From the NCBI RefSeq assembly GCF_000183405.1, contig NC_014758.1, positions 124,001-188,000 on the forward strand: a DNA stretch of 64,000 nt. The letters run 5' to 3'. The DNA comes from Calditerrivibrio nitroreducens DSM 19672. GTDB taxonomy: Bacteria; Chrysiogenota; Deferribacteres; Deferribacterales; Calditerrivibrionaceae. Below the pieces are notes generated by a model, which worked only from the letters and a program-made list of their open reading frames with translations, did not search any database and was not told the DNA's origin. This document shows positions 45,435 through 54,092 of the stretch, piece by piece; position 1 is the first letter of the stretch, and every line of letters starts with the position of its first letter. The position numbers and the translations under genes were made by a program.

Positions 45435-47065
45435 AAGTTAATGAATTGGCAAAAGATGATCTTTTTTGGCAAATAGAGTATAAACATGATAGATGTACAA
45501 TGTGTGGAAAGTGTGTGGCATCCTGCCCATTTAAGGCTATTGTGCCTGGGGTTGAAAAGAGAAGAAAGGTTGTAAGTGAAGATATTAATCCAAATCCAAA
45601 GGTATATTTTCAAACTGTACCTGTTATTAAGCAGGTGGTGGATGTTAACAATTTTTGTAGGGGATGTGGGATATGTGAAAAGGTTTGCCCAAATGATGCC
45701 ATACGCCCAGTAAGAAACCCAGACCATCGATTCCCAGCTAAATATCGAGCTTTTGAAGGGGACCCATTTAAAAGGGGAGGGAGAAACAATCTTGAGGTAG
45801 GAGATAGAACGCTTGATAAGATAAGAATTGGGCGGATATCCCAGATGACAGACCCATCTCTGGATGCACAGAGGCATACATTTGACCTATTAACGCCATT
45901 TGGAAGGGTTTTACCACCGGAGGAGATAAACTTTAAGATGGATGCTGACGGAAATCTTATAGTGAAAGATAATTTACCTCCGGTTAGCTGGATCTACCCT
46001 ATAATAATTGGAGATATGTCCATAGGTGCATTATCGTGGAGGGTATGGGAGGCTATTGCCATTGCTACTGCATATCTGAATGAGGTTGTGGGGATACCCA
46101 TAAGAATGTGTACCGGAGAGGGTGGGGTCCCTGTGAGGTTGCTCAAATCAAGGTATATCAAGTATATGATACTACAGATTGCTTCTGGTCATTTTGGATG
46201 GAATAGGATTATAAACGCGATGCCACATATGGTGGAAGATCCTGCTGGGGTTTTAATTAAGATCGGTCAGGGGGCAAAACCTGGGGACGGTGGGCTATTA
46301 ATGGCTAAAAAGGTGGCGAAACATATTCAGGAGATTAGAGGAGTCCCAAGGACTGATCTTCTAAGTCCGCCAAACCATCAGGGATTGTATTCCATAGAGG
46401 AGTCTGTACAGAAGATGTTTTTATCGATGAGTGCGGCTTTCAAATTTAGGGTACCTGTTGCTATAAAGGTTGCTGCAAGTGCCACTTCTGTTGCAGTTTA
46501 TAATAACCTATTAAGAGATCCGTATAATATAGTGGGTGGTTTTTTCCTTGATGGTATTGATGGTGGTACCGGTGCGGCTCATGAAATCTCCCTTGATCAC
46601 ACAGGACATCCTGTGGTTTCCATATTGAGGGATTGCTATAAAGCTGCTCTACACCAGGGTAAACAGGGGCAGATTCCCCTTTGGGCTGGCGGTGGTATGG
46701 GGAAAGGCTGGAACCTTGCTGCAGACGCATTTAAGATGATCTGTCTTGGGGCAAATGGGATATTCACAGGTAAGCTGATGATACAACTTGCAGGATGTGT
46801 TGGAAATGATAAAGGTAAGTGTAACGCATGTAATACAGGGCTTTGTCCGGTGGGTATATGTACTCAGGATCCTGTACTTGTAAAAAGGCTTGATATAGAT
46901 AGAGCTGCTGAAAATATTGTCAATTATTTCATCTCAGTTGATCATGAATTGAAAAAGCTGATGGCTCCAATTGGCAACAGTTCATTGCCGATAGGTAGAT
47001 CTACCGCTCTTATATCTACAGATAAGTCTGTATCTGAAAGACTTGATATACCTTTTGCATGTTAG
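45422..47065 (+). CDS. gltB: Glutamate synthase, central FMN/ferredoxin-type subunit
   Basis: 547 residues from ATG 45422, chosen because GGAGG precedes it; the frame is open 23 codons further up inside the previous gene. The N-terminal part has two 4Fe-4S motifs (CTMCGKCVASCP, CRGCGICEKVCP) absent from E. coli GltB. The rest is the FMN TIM barrel of glutamate synthase: PVSWIYPIIIGDMSIGALS, GGVPVRLLKS, GQGAKPGDGGLL, LSPPNHQGLYSIEE, DGIDGGTGAAHEIS and GCVGNDKGKCNACNTGLCPVGICTQDP. It makes glutamate from 2-oxoglutarate and ammonia. Confidence 0.92.
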   Translation: MATMKVNELAKDDLFWQIEYKHDRCTMCGKCVASCPFKAIVPGVEKRRKVVSEDINPNPKVYFQTVPVIKQVVDVNNFCRGCGICEKVCPNDAIRPVRNPDHRFPAKYRAFEGDPFKRGGRNNLEVGDRTLDKIRIGRISQMTDPSLDAQRHTFDLLTPFGRVLPPEEINFKMDADGNLIVKDNLPPVSWIYPIIIGDMSIGALSWRVWEAIAIATAYLNEVVGIPIRMCTGEGGVPVRLLKSRYIKYMILQIASGHFGWNRIINAMPHMVEDPAGVLIKIGQGAKPGDGGLLMAKKVAKHIQEIRGVPRTDLLSPPNHQGLYSIEESVQKMFLSMSAAFKFRVPVAIKVAASATSVAVYNNLLRDPYNIVGGFFLDGIDGGTGAAHEISLDHTGHPVVSILRDCYKAALHQGKQGQIPLWAGGGMGKGWNLAADAFKMICLGANGIFTGKLMIQLAGCVGNDKGKCNACNTGLCPVGICTQDPVLVKRLDIDRAAENIVNYFISVDHELKKLMAPIGNSSLPIGRSTALISTDKSVSERLDIPFAC

Positions 47066-47075
47066 GAGGTTTTTT

Positions 47076-49406
47076 ATGTCAGAAAAAATTAAGATAAATG
47101 GACTTGATGGTAATAGAAGAAAGTCTACTCAGGAGCTTTTGCTTGAAATAGATGATGCGGTTGAAAAATCTTTTACCGAGATAACAGTTGATGCCTGTGG
47201 TCAGCATGATGTGGGGGGCCCCCTCTGGAATAGAAATGGTAAACCATTAAAATTTTACGTTAAAAACCCTGGGCAGAGGGTTGGATCTATGGGGATGCAT
47301 GGGACAACTATAATCGTGGAGGGTTCTGCCACTGCAGATACAGGGTGGCTTAATGCTGGGGCAGAAATAATAGTAAGAGGGAACTCAGGTGATACTACAG
47401 CTCATTGTGCTGCTACAGGCAAAATTTATGTTGGTGGTTCTGTGGGTTCGAGATCTGGGGCATTGATGAAATATGACCCAAAATTTTCCCCTCCAGAATT
47501 CTGGGTTTTAAAAAACACAGGTTCTTTTAGTTTTGAATTTATGGGTGGTGGAATAGCTGTTGTCTGTGGTTACGGTTGTGAAGAAATGGAATCTGTTTTG
47601 GGTTATCGTAGTTGTGTTGGGATGGTTGGAGGGGTTGTTTATGTTAGGGGGAATGTGAAGGACCTCTCGGATGATGTTTGGTTGATGGATATAGATGATA
47701 AAGACTGGGAGTTTCTGGATAATAATCTACCGATATTCTTAAAAAAGATTCAAAGACCTGGGGCTCTGGGGAAGTTGTTAAAAAGAGAGGAATGGAAAAA
47801 GATAGTTGCCAAAAGTCATGATGAAAGAAATGATCATGAGCTGCCATCTTTGAGGGATTTCAGATTAAATAAGTGGGTGGAAGGTGGGATATTCGGCGAT
47901 ATGCTGAATGATGATTTTAAGGTGGCAAAATTTGTGGAAACAGGAGATTTAAGGCTCAAATATCCTGAGTGGCGAAATGCAAATTATTCTGCTCCATGCG
48001 AGTACAACTGTCCAACGTATATACCCACCCAAAAGAGAATCTCTCTATTAAGGCAGGGTAAGGTAAAGGAAGCCCTTGAACTTGTGTTAGATTATTCACC
48101 TTTTCCTGCTTCTGTCTGTGGTCAGGTCTGTCCAAATCTTTGTATGGATGAATGCTCCCGTAAAAATGTTGATATTCCTATAAATATAGGGGAACTTGGA
48201 TTACTTAGTAAGGATATTCCTGCAAAAAAATGTGAAACAACAAAATTGGAAAAAGTAGCTATTGTGGGTTCTGGTGCGGCAGGTCTTGCTGCGGCTTATC
48301 AATTGAGATTAATGGGTTATGAGGTGGATATTTATGAACAGGATAGCGAATTAGGTGGTAAGTTGAGGCAGGTGATACCGGAGGAGAGGCTGGACAGGGG
48401 TATCCTTGAGTTTGAGATCAAAAGGATTTTAGATATGGGTGTAAAAGCCTTTTTGAATACCAAGATTGATAATGCTAAAATGAAAAATTTACTCAATGAT
48501 TATGATGCCGTTGTTTTGGCTATTGGTGCACATAGCCCTGTTGTATTACCTGTGGAAGGCCATGAAAAGCTTGTGAAGGGGCTTGATTTCTTAAAAGCTA
48601 TCAATAGAGGAGAGTTACCTGCAATAGGGAATAATGTCGTTGTGATTGGTGCCGGGAATGCAGGGATGGATGTCGTCCTTTCAGCATATAAGCTGGGTGC
48701 GAAAAAGGTTACCGCAATTGACATTCAAAAACCTGCTGCATTTGAGAAAGAGATCAATCACGCCAGAGAGTTGGGGGCAGAAATATTATGGCCCTGTTAT
48801 ACTGAAAAGATTACGGATGAGGGTGTTGTTCTGAAAGATGGTAGGGTTTTGCCAGCTGATACAGTCATCATATCTATAGGTGATAGACCTGAATTTATAA
48901 TGCTTGATAAAAATTATCTTGATGAAAGAGGGAAAATAAAAATAAATGAATACTATCAATCTGAAATAAATCCCAAACTTTTTGTGGCAGGGGATGCAAT
49001 AAAGCTCGGTTTGTTTACACATGCCCTTGGGGATGGGAGAAAGGTTGCGCTGAACATAGATAGAATGTTTAAAGGTTTGCCTTTGAGTAACTTTGCCAAA
49101 GCACCTATGATCCCACAGGATAGAATAAAGAAGGAGTATTACGAACAGATCAATCTGGGTAAAACTGGCAAGGTTGCACCGGAAGATGAAACAAAAAGAT
49201 GTTTGAGTTGTGGATTTTGCAGAGATTGTGAGCTTTGTTTGAATTCATGTCCAGAGCAGGCCATCTCAAGGATACAAAAAGATGGTGGTAAGTTTGAATA
49301 TATTAGTAACCCGAATAAATGTATTGGTTGTGGTATATGTGCAGGTATTTGTCCTTGTGGAATATGGGAGATGATAGATAATACTATGAGATATCTGGAA
49401 AGCTGA
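47076..49406 (+). CDS. gltD: Fused glutamate synthase GXGXG domain + NAD(P)H-dependent small-subunit (GltD-like) + ferredoxin
   Basis: 776 residues from the ATG at 47076 (TTAGGAGG before it). Residues about 1-245 are the beta-helix GXGXG domain, normally the C-terminal part of GltB (TADTGWLNAGAEIIVRGNSG, GGSVGSRSG). Next comes a GltD-type oxidoreductase: an Fe-S domain (YNCPTYIPTQKRISLLRQGK; VCGQVCPNLCMDECSR), FAD site AIVGSGAAGLAAAYQL, NADPH site VVIGAGNAGMDVV and FVAGDA. A C-terminal 2x[4Fe-4S] tail (CLSCGFCRDCELC, CIGCGICAGICP) closes it. It should pass electrons from NAD(P)H to the FMN subunit. Third and last gene of the operon. Confidence 0.9.
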   Translation: MSEKIKINGLDGNRRKSTQELLLEIDDAVEKSFTEITVDACGQHDVGGPLWNRNGKPLKFYVKNPGQRVGSMGMHGTTIIVEGSATADTGWLNAGAEIIVRGNSGDTTAHCAATGKIYVGGSVGSRSGALMKYDPKFSPPEFWVLKNTGSFSFEFMGGGIAVVCGYGCEEMESVLGYRSCVGMVGGVVYVRGNVKDLSDDVWLMDIDDKDWEFLDNNLPIFLKKIQRPGALGKLLKREEWKKIVAKSHDERNDHELPSLRDFRLNKWVEGGIFGDMLNDDFKVAKFVETGDLRLKYPEWRNANYSAPCEYNCPTYIPTQKRISLLRQGKVKEALELVLDYSPFPASVCGQVCPNLCMDECSRKNVDIPINIGELGLLSKDIPAKKCETTKLEKVAIVGSGAAGLAAAYQLRLMGYEVDIYEQDSELGGKLRQVIPEERLDRGILEFEIKRILDMGVKAFLNTKIDNAKMKNLLNDYDAVVLAIGAHSPVVLPVEGHEKLVKGLDFLKAINRGELPAIGNNVVVIGAGNAGMDVVLSAYKLGAKKVTAIDIQKPAAFEKEINHARELGAEILWPCYTEKITDEGVVLKDGRVLPADTVIISIGDRPEFIMLDKNYLDERGKIKINEYYQSEINPKLFVAGDAIKLGLFTHALGDGRKVALNIDRMFKGLPLSNFAKAPMIPQDRIKKEYYEQINLGKTGKVAPEDETKRCLSCGFCRDCELCLNSCPEQAISRIQKDGGKFEYISNPNKCIGCGICAGICPCGIWEMIDNTMRYLES

Positions 49407-49413
49407 TAAATAT

Positions 49414-49438
49414 AAAGGGGGTACCCCCCCCTTTTTTT
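49414..49438 (+). terminator. Intrinsic terminator of the glutamate synthase operon
   Basis: AAAGGGGG (49414-49421) pairs with CCCCCTTT (49427-49434) over a 5-nt loop, followed by more T residues, 8 bp after the stop. It lies in the 39-bp space between the convergent gltD-like and amtB genes. Confidence 0.85.
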
Positions 49439-49445
49439 ATATTAT

Positions 49446-50732
49446 TTATATATTAAATCCTCTCTCCCCATGTTCTGTTTCGTCCAGACCTCTGATCTCT
49501 GATTCTTCATCTACCCTGACAGGTACAAATAGCTTTGTTATATAAAACAGTATAATTGTTATTATACCTGAGTATACAATTGTGACTACTATAGATATAA
49601 ATTGTATCCAGAGCTGTTTTGGATTACCGTAAAGTAACCCTTTACCTATACTATTAATCTCAGGATTTGCAAAAATACCGGTCAATAAAGCTCCAAGTAC
49701 CCCACACAATCCATGAACTCCAAATGCATCAAGGGAGTCATCATATTTTAGTTTAGATTTTAGTACAAATATGCCAAGAAAGCCAGTTACTCCGGACAGT
49801 AGACCAAATAAGATAGATGCTGGAACAGATACAAAACCTGCCGCCGGAGTAATCGCCACAAGTCCAGCTACTGCCCCTGATGCAGCCCCCAACATAGTTG
49901 GATGTTTTGCAAAAATCCATTCTATTATAATCCAGGAGATTGCTCCAAAAGCAGCTGAGGTATTTGTTACGATAAAGGCATTTGCTGCTATGCCATCTGC
50001 GGCAAGCTGGCTACCTGCATTAAACCCAAACCATCCGAACCACAAAAGAGCCGCTCCAACTACAGTTAAAACGATAGATGATGGGATAATAGCTGTTTTC
50101 CCATAATCTTTTCTTTTACCTATAAGAATTGCAAGAACTAACCCTGAAACCCCAGCATTTATATGAACAACAGTTCCTCCAGCGAAGTCCAGAGCACCCA
50201 TAGATCCGATAAAACCACCACCCCATACCCAATGGGCTATTGGAGAATATACAAATATGAGCCATAAAGAACCAAATACTAACCAAAAACTAAATTTTAC
50301 CCTCTCCACTATAGATCCGCTTATAAGAGCAAGTGTTATTCCGGCAAAAGTCATCTGGAATGATGCAAAGAGAATTTTAGGTATACTCCCCTGTAAATCA
50401 GTTACTTTAATATTGTTAAAAAAGAGATATTCTGTCCCACCTATAATACCTCCAATATCAGGACCAAAAGCAAGACTAAATAAAAGAATGACCCATAATA
50501 TCGAAGCAATTGCATAAGACATAAAGCTCATACCTATAGTGTTGAGAATGTTCTTTGATCTTGTCATTCCACCGTAAAATAGAGCAAGACCTGCAGGTGT
50601 CATAATCATCACAAGAGAGGTGGCCACAATAATCCACGCTGTATCAGCACCGCTTAAGACAGGTTTGTCCTCTGCATGTGCAAGCCCAATTGCCATGACA
50701 AAAGTTGAAATTGTACATAAAAACTTTTTCAT
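49446..50732 (-). CDS. amtB: Ammonium transporter AmtB
   Basis: 428 residues with a signal-like first segment (MKKFLCTISTFVMAIGLAHA) and eleven further membrane segments. Visible family landmarks: WIIVATSLVMIMTPAGLALFYGGM, AHWVWGGGF, DFAGGTVVHINAGVSGLV (pore His), LLWFGWFGFNAGS, and DDSLDAFGVHGLCGVLGALLTG with the second pore His. The C-terminal tail GLDETEHGERGFNI is the GlnK-contact region. No glnK gene sits next to it. The nearby glutamate synthase operon suggests joint use in nitrogen assimilation. Confidence 0.96.
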   Translation of the reverse strand: MKKFLCTISTFVMAIGLAHAEDKPVLSGADTAWIIVATSLVMIMTPAGLALFYGGMTRSKNILNTIGMSFMSYAIASILWVILLFSLAFGPDIGGIIGGTEYLFFNNIKVTDLQGSIPKILFASFQMTFAGITLALISGSIVERVKFSFWLVFGSLWLIFVYSPIAHWVWGGGFIGSMGALDFAGGTVVHINAGVSGLVLAILIGKRKDYGKTAIIPSSIVLTVVGAALLWFGWFGFNAGSQLAADGIAANAFIVTNTSAAFGAISWIIIEWIFAKHPTMLGAASGAVAGLVAITPAAGFVSVPASILFGLLSGVTGFLGIFVLKSKLKYDDSLDAFGVHGLCGVLGALLTGIFANPEINSIGKGLLYGNPKQLWIQFISIVVTIVYSGIITIILFYITKLFVPVRVDEESEIRGLDETEHGERGFNI

Positions 50733-50780
50733 AAAAAACTCCTTTTGATAGTTTATGGTTTTTAATATATTTTGGGATTA

Positions 50781-50864
50781 ATCAATTTGGATGCCATTAG
50801 TTATTTTATTGGTGAATGTGTATTTTTTGTGGAATGGGAGGGTTTGGACGATTAATTTTTAATC
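50781..50864 (-). promoter_or_regulatory. amtB upstream elements: imperfect sigma-54-like site and an inverted repeat
   Basis: On the minus strand TGGCATCCAAATTGAT (50796-50781) has the -24 GG at the correct spacing, but GA replaces GC at -12, so it is only a near match. Further upstream GATTAATTTTTAATC (50850-50864) is a small inverted repeat that could bind a regulator. Nitrogen control through sigma-54 would make sense for amtB but is not proven here. Confidence 0.3.
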
Positions 50865-50918
50865 AAAACCTGTCAAAAAATAATCAAAATTGACATATAA
50901 ATTTAAGAAAGTTTTATT

Positions 50919-51263
50919 TCATGAATTAGAGCATGAGTATCTATCGATTTTGGAGAGCTTTTCAACGTCATTTTTTATTATTTCGCAGTTTATGAGTTTA
51001 TTCTTAATTAATGTTAAAAGCTCTTGAATCTCTTTATCATCTTTTAGTCGGTATTCCACCCACCTTTTATCCTTTACATCAGTGATTATGCCAGCATATT
51101 TAAGTGTCTTAAGATGTGCAGAAATAGTGGATATAGCTATATGAAGTATCTCTTTGATTTCGCATACGCACATTGGTCTTTCCATAAGCATCATTGTAAT
51201 TCTCAATCTATTTTCATCTGAAAGGGCTTTTAGTACTGTGGTAATCTTTTTTAAGTTGTCCAT
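50919..51263 (-). CDS. arsR: ArsR/SmtB-family metalloregulator
   Basis: 114 residues of winged-helix fold: LKALSDENRLRITMMLMERPMCVCEIKEILHIAISTISAHLKTLK. The CVC pair (near residues 32-34) at the start of the recognition region is the arsenite/antimonite site of ArsR proteins, and the tail DRYSCSNS adds a further Cys. It should repress its own gene and the divergent efflux genes until As(III) or a similar metal binds. Divergent from the permease gene with overlapping promoters and an inverted repeat between them. Confidence 0.9.
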   Translation of the reverse strand: MDNLKKITTVLKALSDENRLRITMMLMERPMCVCEIKEILHIAISTISAHLKTLKYAGIITDVKDKRWVEYRLKDDKEIQELLTLIKNKLINCEIIKNDVEKLSKIDRYSCSNS

Positions 51264-51276
51264 TTAAACCTCTGCG

Positions 51277-51330
51277 ATATTTTTATAAATATAGAAATAT
51301 GCTTGACAAAACTTTAACATCATATATATT
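51277..51330. promoter_or_regulatory. Overlapping divergent promoters and ArsR operator
   Basis: Plus strand: TTGACA (51303-51308), 16 bp, TATATT (51325-51330) drives the permease operon. Minus strand: TTGTCA (51309-51304), 16 bp, TATAAA (51287-51282) drives arsR. The two -35 boxes share bases. An imperfect inverted repeat with ATATTT and AAATAT arms (51277-51300) lies over the arsR core promoter and abuts the other -35, an ideal place for ArsR to block both. Confidence 0.7.
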
Positions 51331-51361
51331 ACAATTTACAAAATATGCAAGAGGTGATTTC

Positions 51362-52534
51362 ATGAAAGAGATAAACAAATTTTTAACTCTTCTGGGTATC
51401 TTTGTTTACGTTTATTTTGTTCCTTTTAATACTCCAAGGGTAAGTGGTGCCATACTTGAGGGTTTCTTTATGCTTCAGGAATATGTTAGGGAGCATACAC
51501 TTACATGTCTTATTCCTGCACTTTTTATTGCAGGTGCAATTAGTATCAAGGTCTCCCAGGCTTCGGTTATAAAATATTTTGGTGCAGGTGCCAAAAAGAT
51601 CGTGTCATATGGTGTTGCATCCATCTCTGGGACAATCCTTGCCGTATGTTCATGTACTATACTTCCTCTATTCACAGGGATTTATGCTCGTGGAGCAGGT
51701 CTTGGACCAGCCATTGCATTTGTTTATTCTGGGCCTGCTATAAATATACTTGCGATAGTGCTTACCGCAAGGGTATTGGGTGCAGAAATGGGTATAGCAA
51801 GAGCAATTGGGGCTATAAGTTTTTCAGTTGTGATAGGTCTTTTGATGTCACTTATCTTTCACAAAGAGGAGAAGGAGAGACAGGTGGTGGTTGCTAAAAA
51901 TTCTGTCGGAATGGTTTCTCATGTGGGTGGTTCTCCCATCAAGACAATATCTTTGTTTTTGTCTCTAATAGGTGTATTGATTTTTGCTACATGGGCTAAG
52001 CCTTTGACGGAAGGTACCCTGTTTGCCCTTATATATCACAATAAATCGATTTTAACGGCTATCTCCCTTGCATCTACGATTATAATTGCTTTTTCAACGA
52101 TGAGCAAAGATGAAAACATATCCTGGATGGAAGAAACATGGGTTTATGCAAAGCAAATTATTCCGCTTTTGTTTATCGGTGTTCTTGTGGCTGGATTCTT
52201 GCTTGGTAGGCCCGGACACGAGGGGGTTATCCCATCTAAGTATGTGGAGACCCTGGTGGGGGGTAATTCCCTTTTCTCAAATCTTTTCGCTTCGGTTGTG
52301 GGGGCTTTTATGTATTTTGCCACATTGACTGAGATCCCTATACTCCAGGGACTTATGGGGGCAGGTATGGGTAAGGGTCCTGCACTTGCACTTCTGTTGT
52401 CAGGTCCGGCTTTAAGCTTACCAAATATGCTTGTTATAAGAAGTGTAATTGGTGCCAAAAAAACAATCGTATATGTTTTTTTAGTGATTATTATGTCGAC
52501 TATTGCCGGAATTATATATGGTAAATTGGCATAA
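51362..52534 (+). CDS. COG0701-family permease (ArsP-like)
   Basis: 390 residues from ATG 51362 (AGAGGTG before it; an in-frame ATG at 51299 lies upstream of the promoter, so it is rejected). About 9-10 membrane segments in two halves, with the family signature AVCSCTILPLFTGIYARGAGLGPA in the first half and a matching EIPILQGLMGAGMGKGPALALLLSGPALS in the second. Relatives include ArsP organoarsenical exporters and many uncharacterised permeases near thioredoxin-like genes, as here. Controlled by the divergent arsR. Exact substrate unknown. Confidence 0.85.
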   Translation: MKEINKFLTLLGIFVYVYFVPFNTPRVSGAILEGFFMLQEYVREHTLTCLIPALFIAGAISIKVSQASVIKYFGAGAKKIVSYGVASISGTILAVCSCTILPLFTGIYARGAGLGPAIAFVYSGPAINILAIVLTARVLGAEMGIARAIGAISFSVVIGLLMSLIFHKEEKERQVVVAKNSVGMVSHVGGSPIKTISLFLSLIGVLIFATWAKPLTEGTLFALIYHNKSILTAISLASTIIIAFSTMSKDENISWMEETWVYAKQIIPLLFIGVLVAGFLLGRPGHEGVIPSKYVETLVGGNSLFSNLFASVVGAFMYFATLTEIPILQGLMGAGMGKGPALALLLSGPALSLPNMLVIRSVIGAKKTIVYVFLVIIMSTIAGIIYGKLA

Positions 52535-52548
52535 GTAAAGGATAGCAT

Positions 52549-53526
52549 ATGATCGATGGTAATACGAATAACAAATGCTGTGAATCTGAACAAACACAGA
52601 ATCACAGCCATAGTCACAGTCATGATCATAGCCACGCCCACAGTCATCTGGAAGATATATCAGGAAAAAGGCTTTTTTGGGTAATTGTACTTAATCTTGC
52701 TATTACTACATCTGAAGTCGTAGGCGGTGTGATTTCTGGCAGCCTTTCCCTCATATCAGATGCTCTTCATAATCTTTCTGATGCGGCGGCGGTGGTAATA
52801 AGCTATATTGCCATTCAGCTCGGTAAAAAAAGTAGTAGTTTAAAACATACCTTCGGTTTAAAAAGGGCAGAGATTCTTGCGGCATTGTTGAATTCTGCTG
52901 TATTGGTGGGGGTTTCGATCTACCTTTTTTATGAAGCAATAAAGAAATTTTATCATCCTGAGCCGATTGCAGGTGGTGTGATGCTTATAATTGCAATCAT
53001 AGGTCTTTGCGGCAATATATTGTCGATATTTTTGCTTGAGTCTGGTTCAAGGGAGAATTTAAATATTCGATCTGCATATCTACATATGTTGTCGGATGCG
53101 ATATCATCGGTAGCTGTTATTTTGGGTGCGCTCGGAATAATCTATTTTAAGATATATTGGATAGATCCTATGCTTACAATTCTCATAGGTGTTTATGTAT
53201 TAAAGGAGAGCTTTGGAATTTTGAAGAATTCGGTTCACATACTTATGGAGGGAGTACCTATTAATATCTCTTTGGATGAGATAAAAGAAAAGATCGAATC
53301 TATAGAAGATGTTTTAAATGTGCACCATATCCATTTATGGCAGATCGGTGAAAAGGAGGTGCATATAGAGATGCATGTTGATTTAAAAGATATGATGTTG
53401 AGTAAGACTGAGAAGATTAGAAAAGAGATAGAGCAGCTTATGCAGATGTATGGGATCAACCATGTCACCGTTCAATTTGAAACAGATTGTTGTGAAAATA
53501 AAAATATATTATGTAATAGGAGTTAA
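52549..53526 (+). CDS. Cation diffusion facilitator (CzcD/ZnT type) with His-rich N-terminus
   Basis: 325 residues. The N-terminus has a histidine cluster (HSHSHDHSHAHSH near 25-37) that should bind Zn, Cd or Co. Six membrane segments follow, with the transport-site residues in SLISDALHNLSDAAAVV (H/D pair) and YLHMLSDAISSVAVI, then a cytoplasmic domain (HILMEGVPINISLDEIKEKI, VHHIHLWQIGEKEVHIEMHVDL) typical of CzcD-like proton/metal antiporters. It is 14 bp downstream of the permease gene, so the operon combines arsenic-type and divalent-metal efflux. Confidence 0.93.
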   Translation: MIDGNTNNKCCESEQTQNHSHSHSHDHSHAHSHLEDISGKRLFWVIVLNLAITTSEVVGGVISGSLSLISDALHNLSDAAAVVISYIAIQLGKKSSSLKHTFGLKRAEILAALLNSAVLVGVSIYLFYEAIKKFYHPEPIAGGVMLIIAIIGLCGNILSIFLLESGSRENLNIRSAYLHMLSDAISSVAVILGALGIIYFKIYWIDPMLTILIGVYVLKESFGILKNSVHILMEGVPINISLDEIKEKIESIEDVLNVHHIHLWQIGEKEVHIEMHVDLKDMMLSKTEKIRKEIEQLMQMYGINHVTVQFETDCCENKNILCNRS

Positions 53527-53529
53527 GTT

Positions 53530-53775
53530 ATGAACATTAAGATTCTTGGAACAGGTTGCAGAAATTGTGAAATACTTTACAAAACGGTTTGTGAAGCAGT
53601 TGAACAACTACAGCTTACAGATGTGACGATCGAATATGTGAAAGAGATCAATGAGATAATTAAGTATGTTATGACCACTCCAGGGCTTGTAATTGATGAA
53701 GTTTTGGTACATGAAGGTAAACCTCTACCGAATGTAGAACAGGTTAAAAATATTATTTTGCAGATGAAAAAATAA
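53530..53775 (+). CDS. Small thioredoxin-fold protein (TM0996/MTH895 redox-active disulfide family)
   Basis: 81 residues: MNIKILGTGCRNCEIL has the CxxC (Cys10, Cys13), followed by EYVKEINEIIKYVMTTPGLVIDEVLVHEGKPLP with the cis-Pro loop (TTPGLVID). These very small thioredoxins are commonly encoded next to COG0701 permeases and are thought to work with them. A role in supplying electrons to the arsenate reductase downstream is an alternative. Two or three bp separate it from the CDF gene. Confidence 0.87.
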   Translation: MNIKILGTGCRNCEILYKTVCEAVEQLQLTDVTIEYVKEINEIIKYVMTTPGLVIDEVLVHEGKPLPNVEQVKNIILQMKK

Positions 53776-53791
53776 AACAGGGGGTAATTGC

Positions 53792-53991
53792 ATGACTCTA
53801 AAACAGGCTAGATTATTAACTATGGCTAATATGGTGTTAATCATGACAATGGTGGTGGTTTTTATATCTATGATTGTAAATTTTGGTTTAGATTCATTAG
53901 GGGCTGGATACTTGCTTTTGTAATTGAGTTTCCTATCGTTGTGGTTATTATGACAGGGCTGCAAAAATTTTTTCAAAAATTTGTAAAGTAA
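53792..53991 (+). pseudogene. DUF2798-like small membrane protein with a frameshift
   Basis: The ATG at 53792 gives 43 residues ending at TAA 53921, with one membrane segment (MVLIMTMVVVFISMIVNFG). At the GGGG run (53900-53903) the other frame continues as GWILAFVIEFPIVVVIMTGLQKFF and ends at TAA 53989. Joined by one extra G the product reads as a normal DUF2798 two-helix protein of about 66 residues. So this is either a genuine one-base loss, a phase-variable G tract, or a sequencing error in a homopolymer. Confidence 0.7.
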
Positions 53992-54092
53992 ATTATAAAT
54001 AAAAGCAGATTTATGGTATAATAAATAGGAAAAGAGTTCATGGCAGTTTATCTTTCAGATATACCATACTATATGTTATGGGGTGTAATAAT

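Noticed and set aside
51299-51361. Longer N-terminus for the COG0701 permease from ATG 51299
   Set aside because: That ATG lies upstream of and within the promoter; the ATG at 51362 has GAGGTG at proper spacing.
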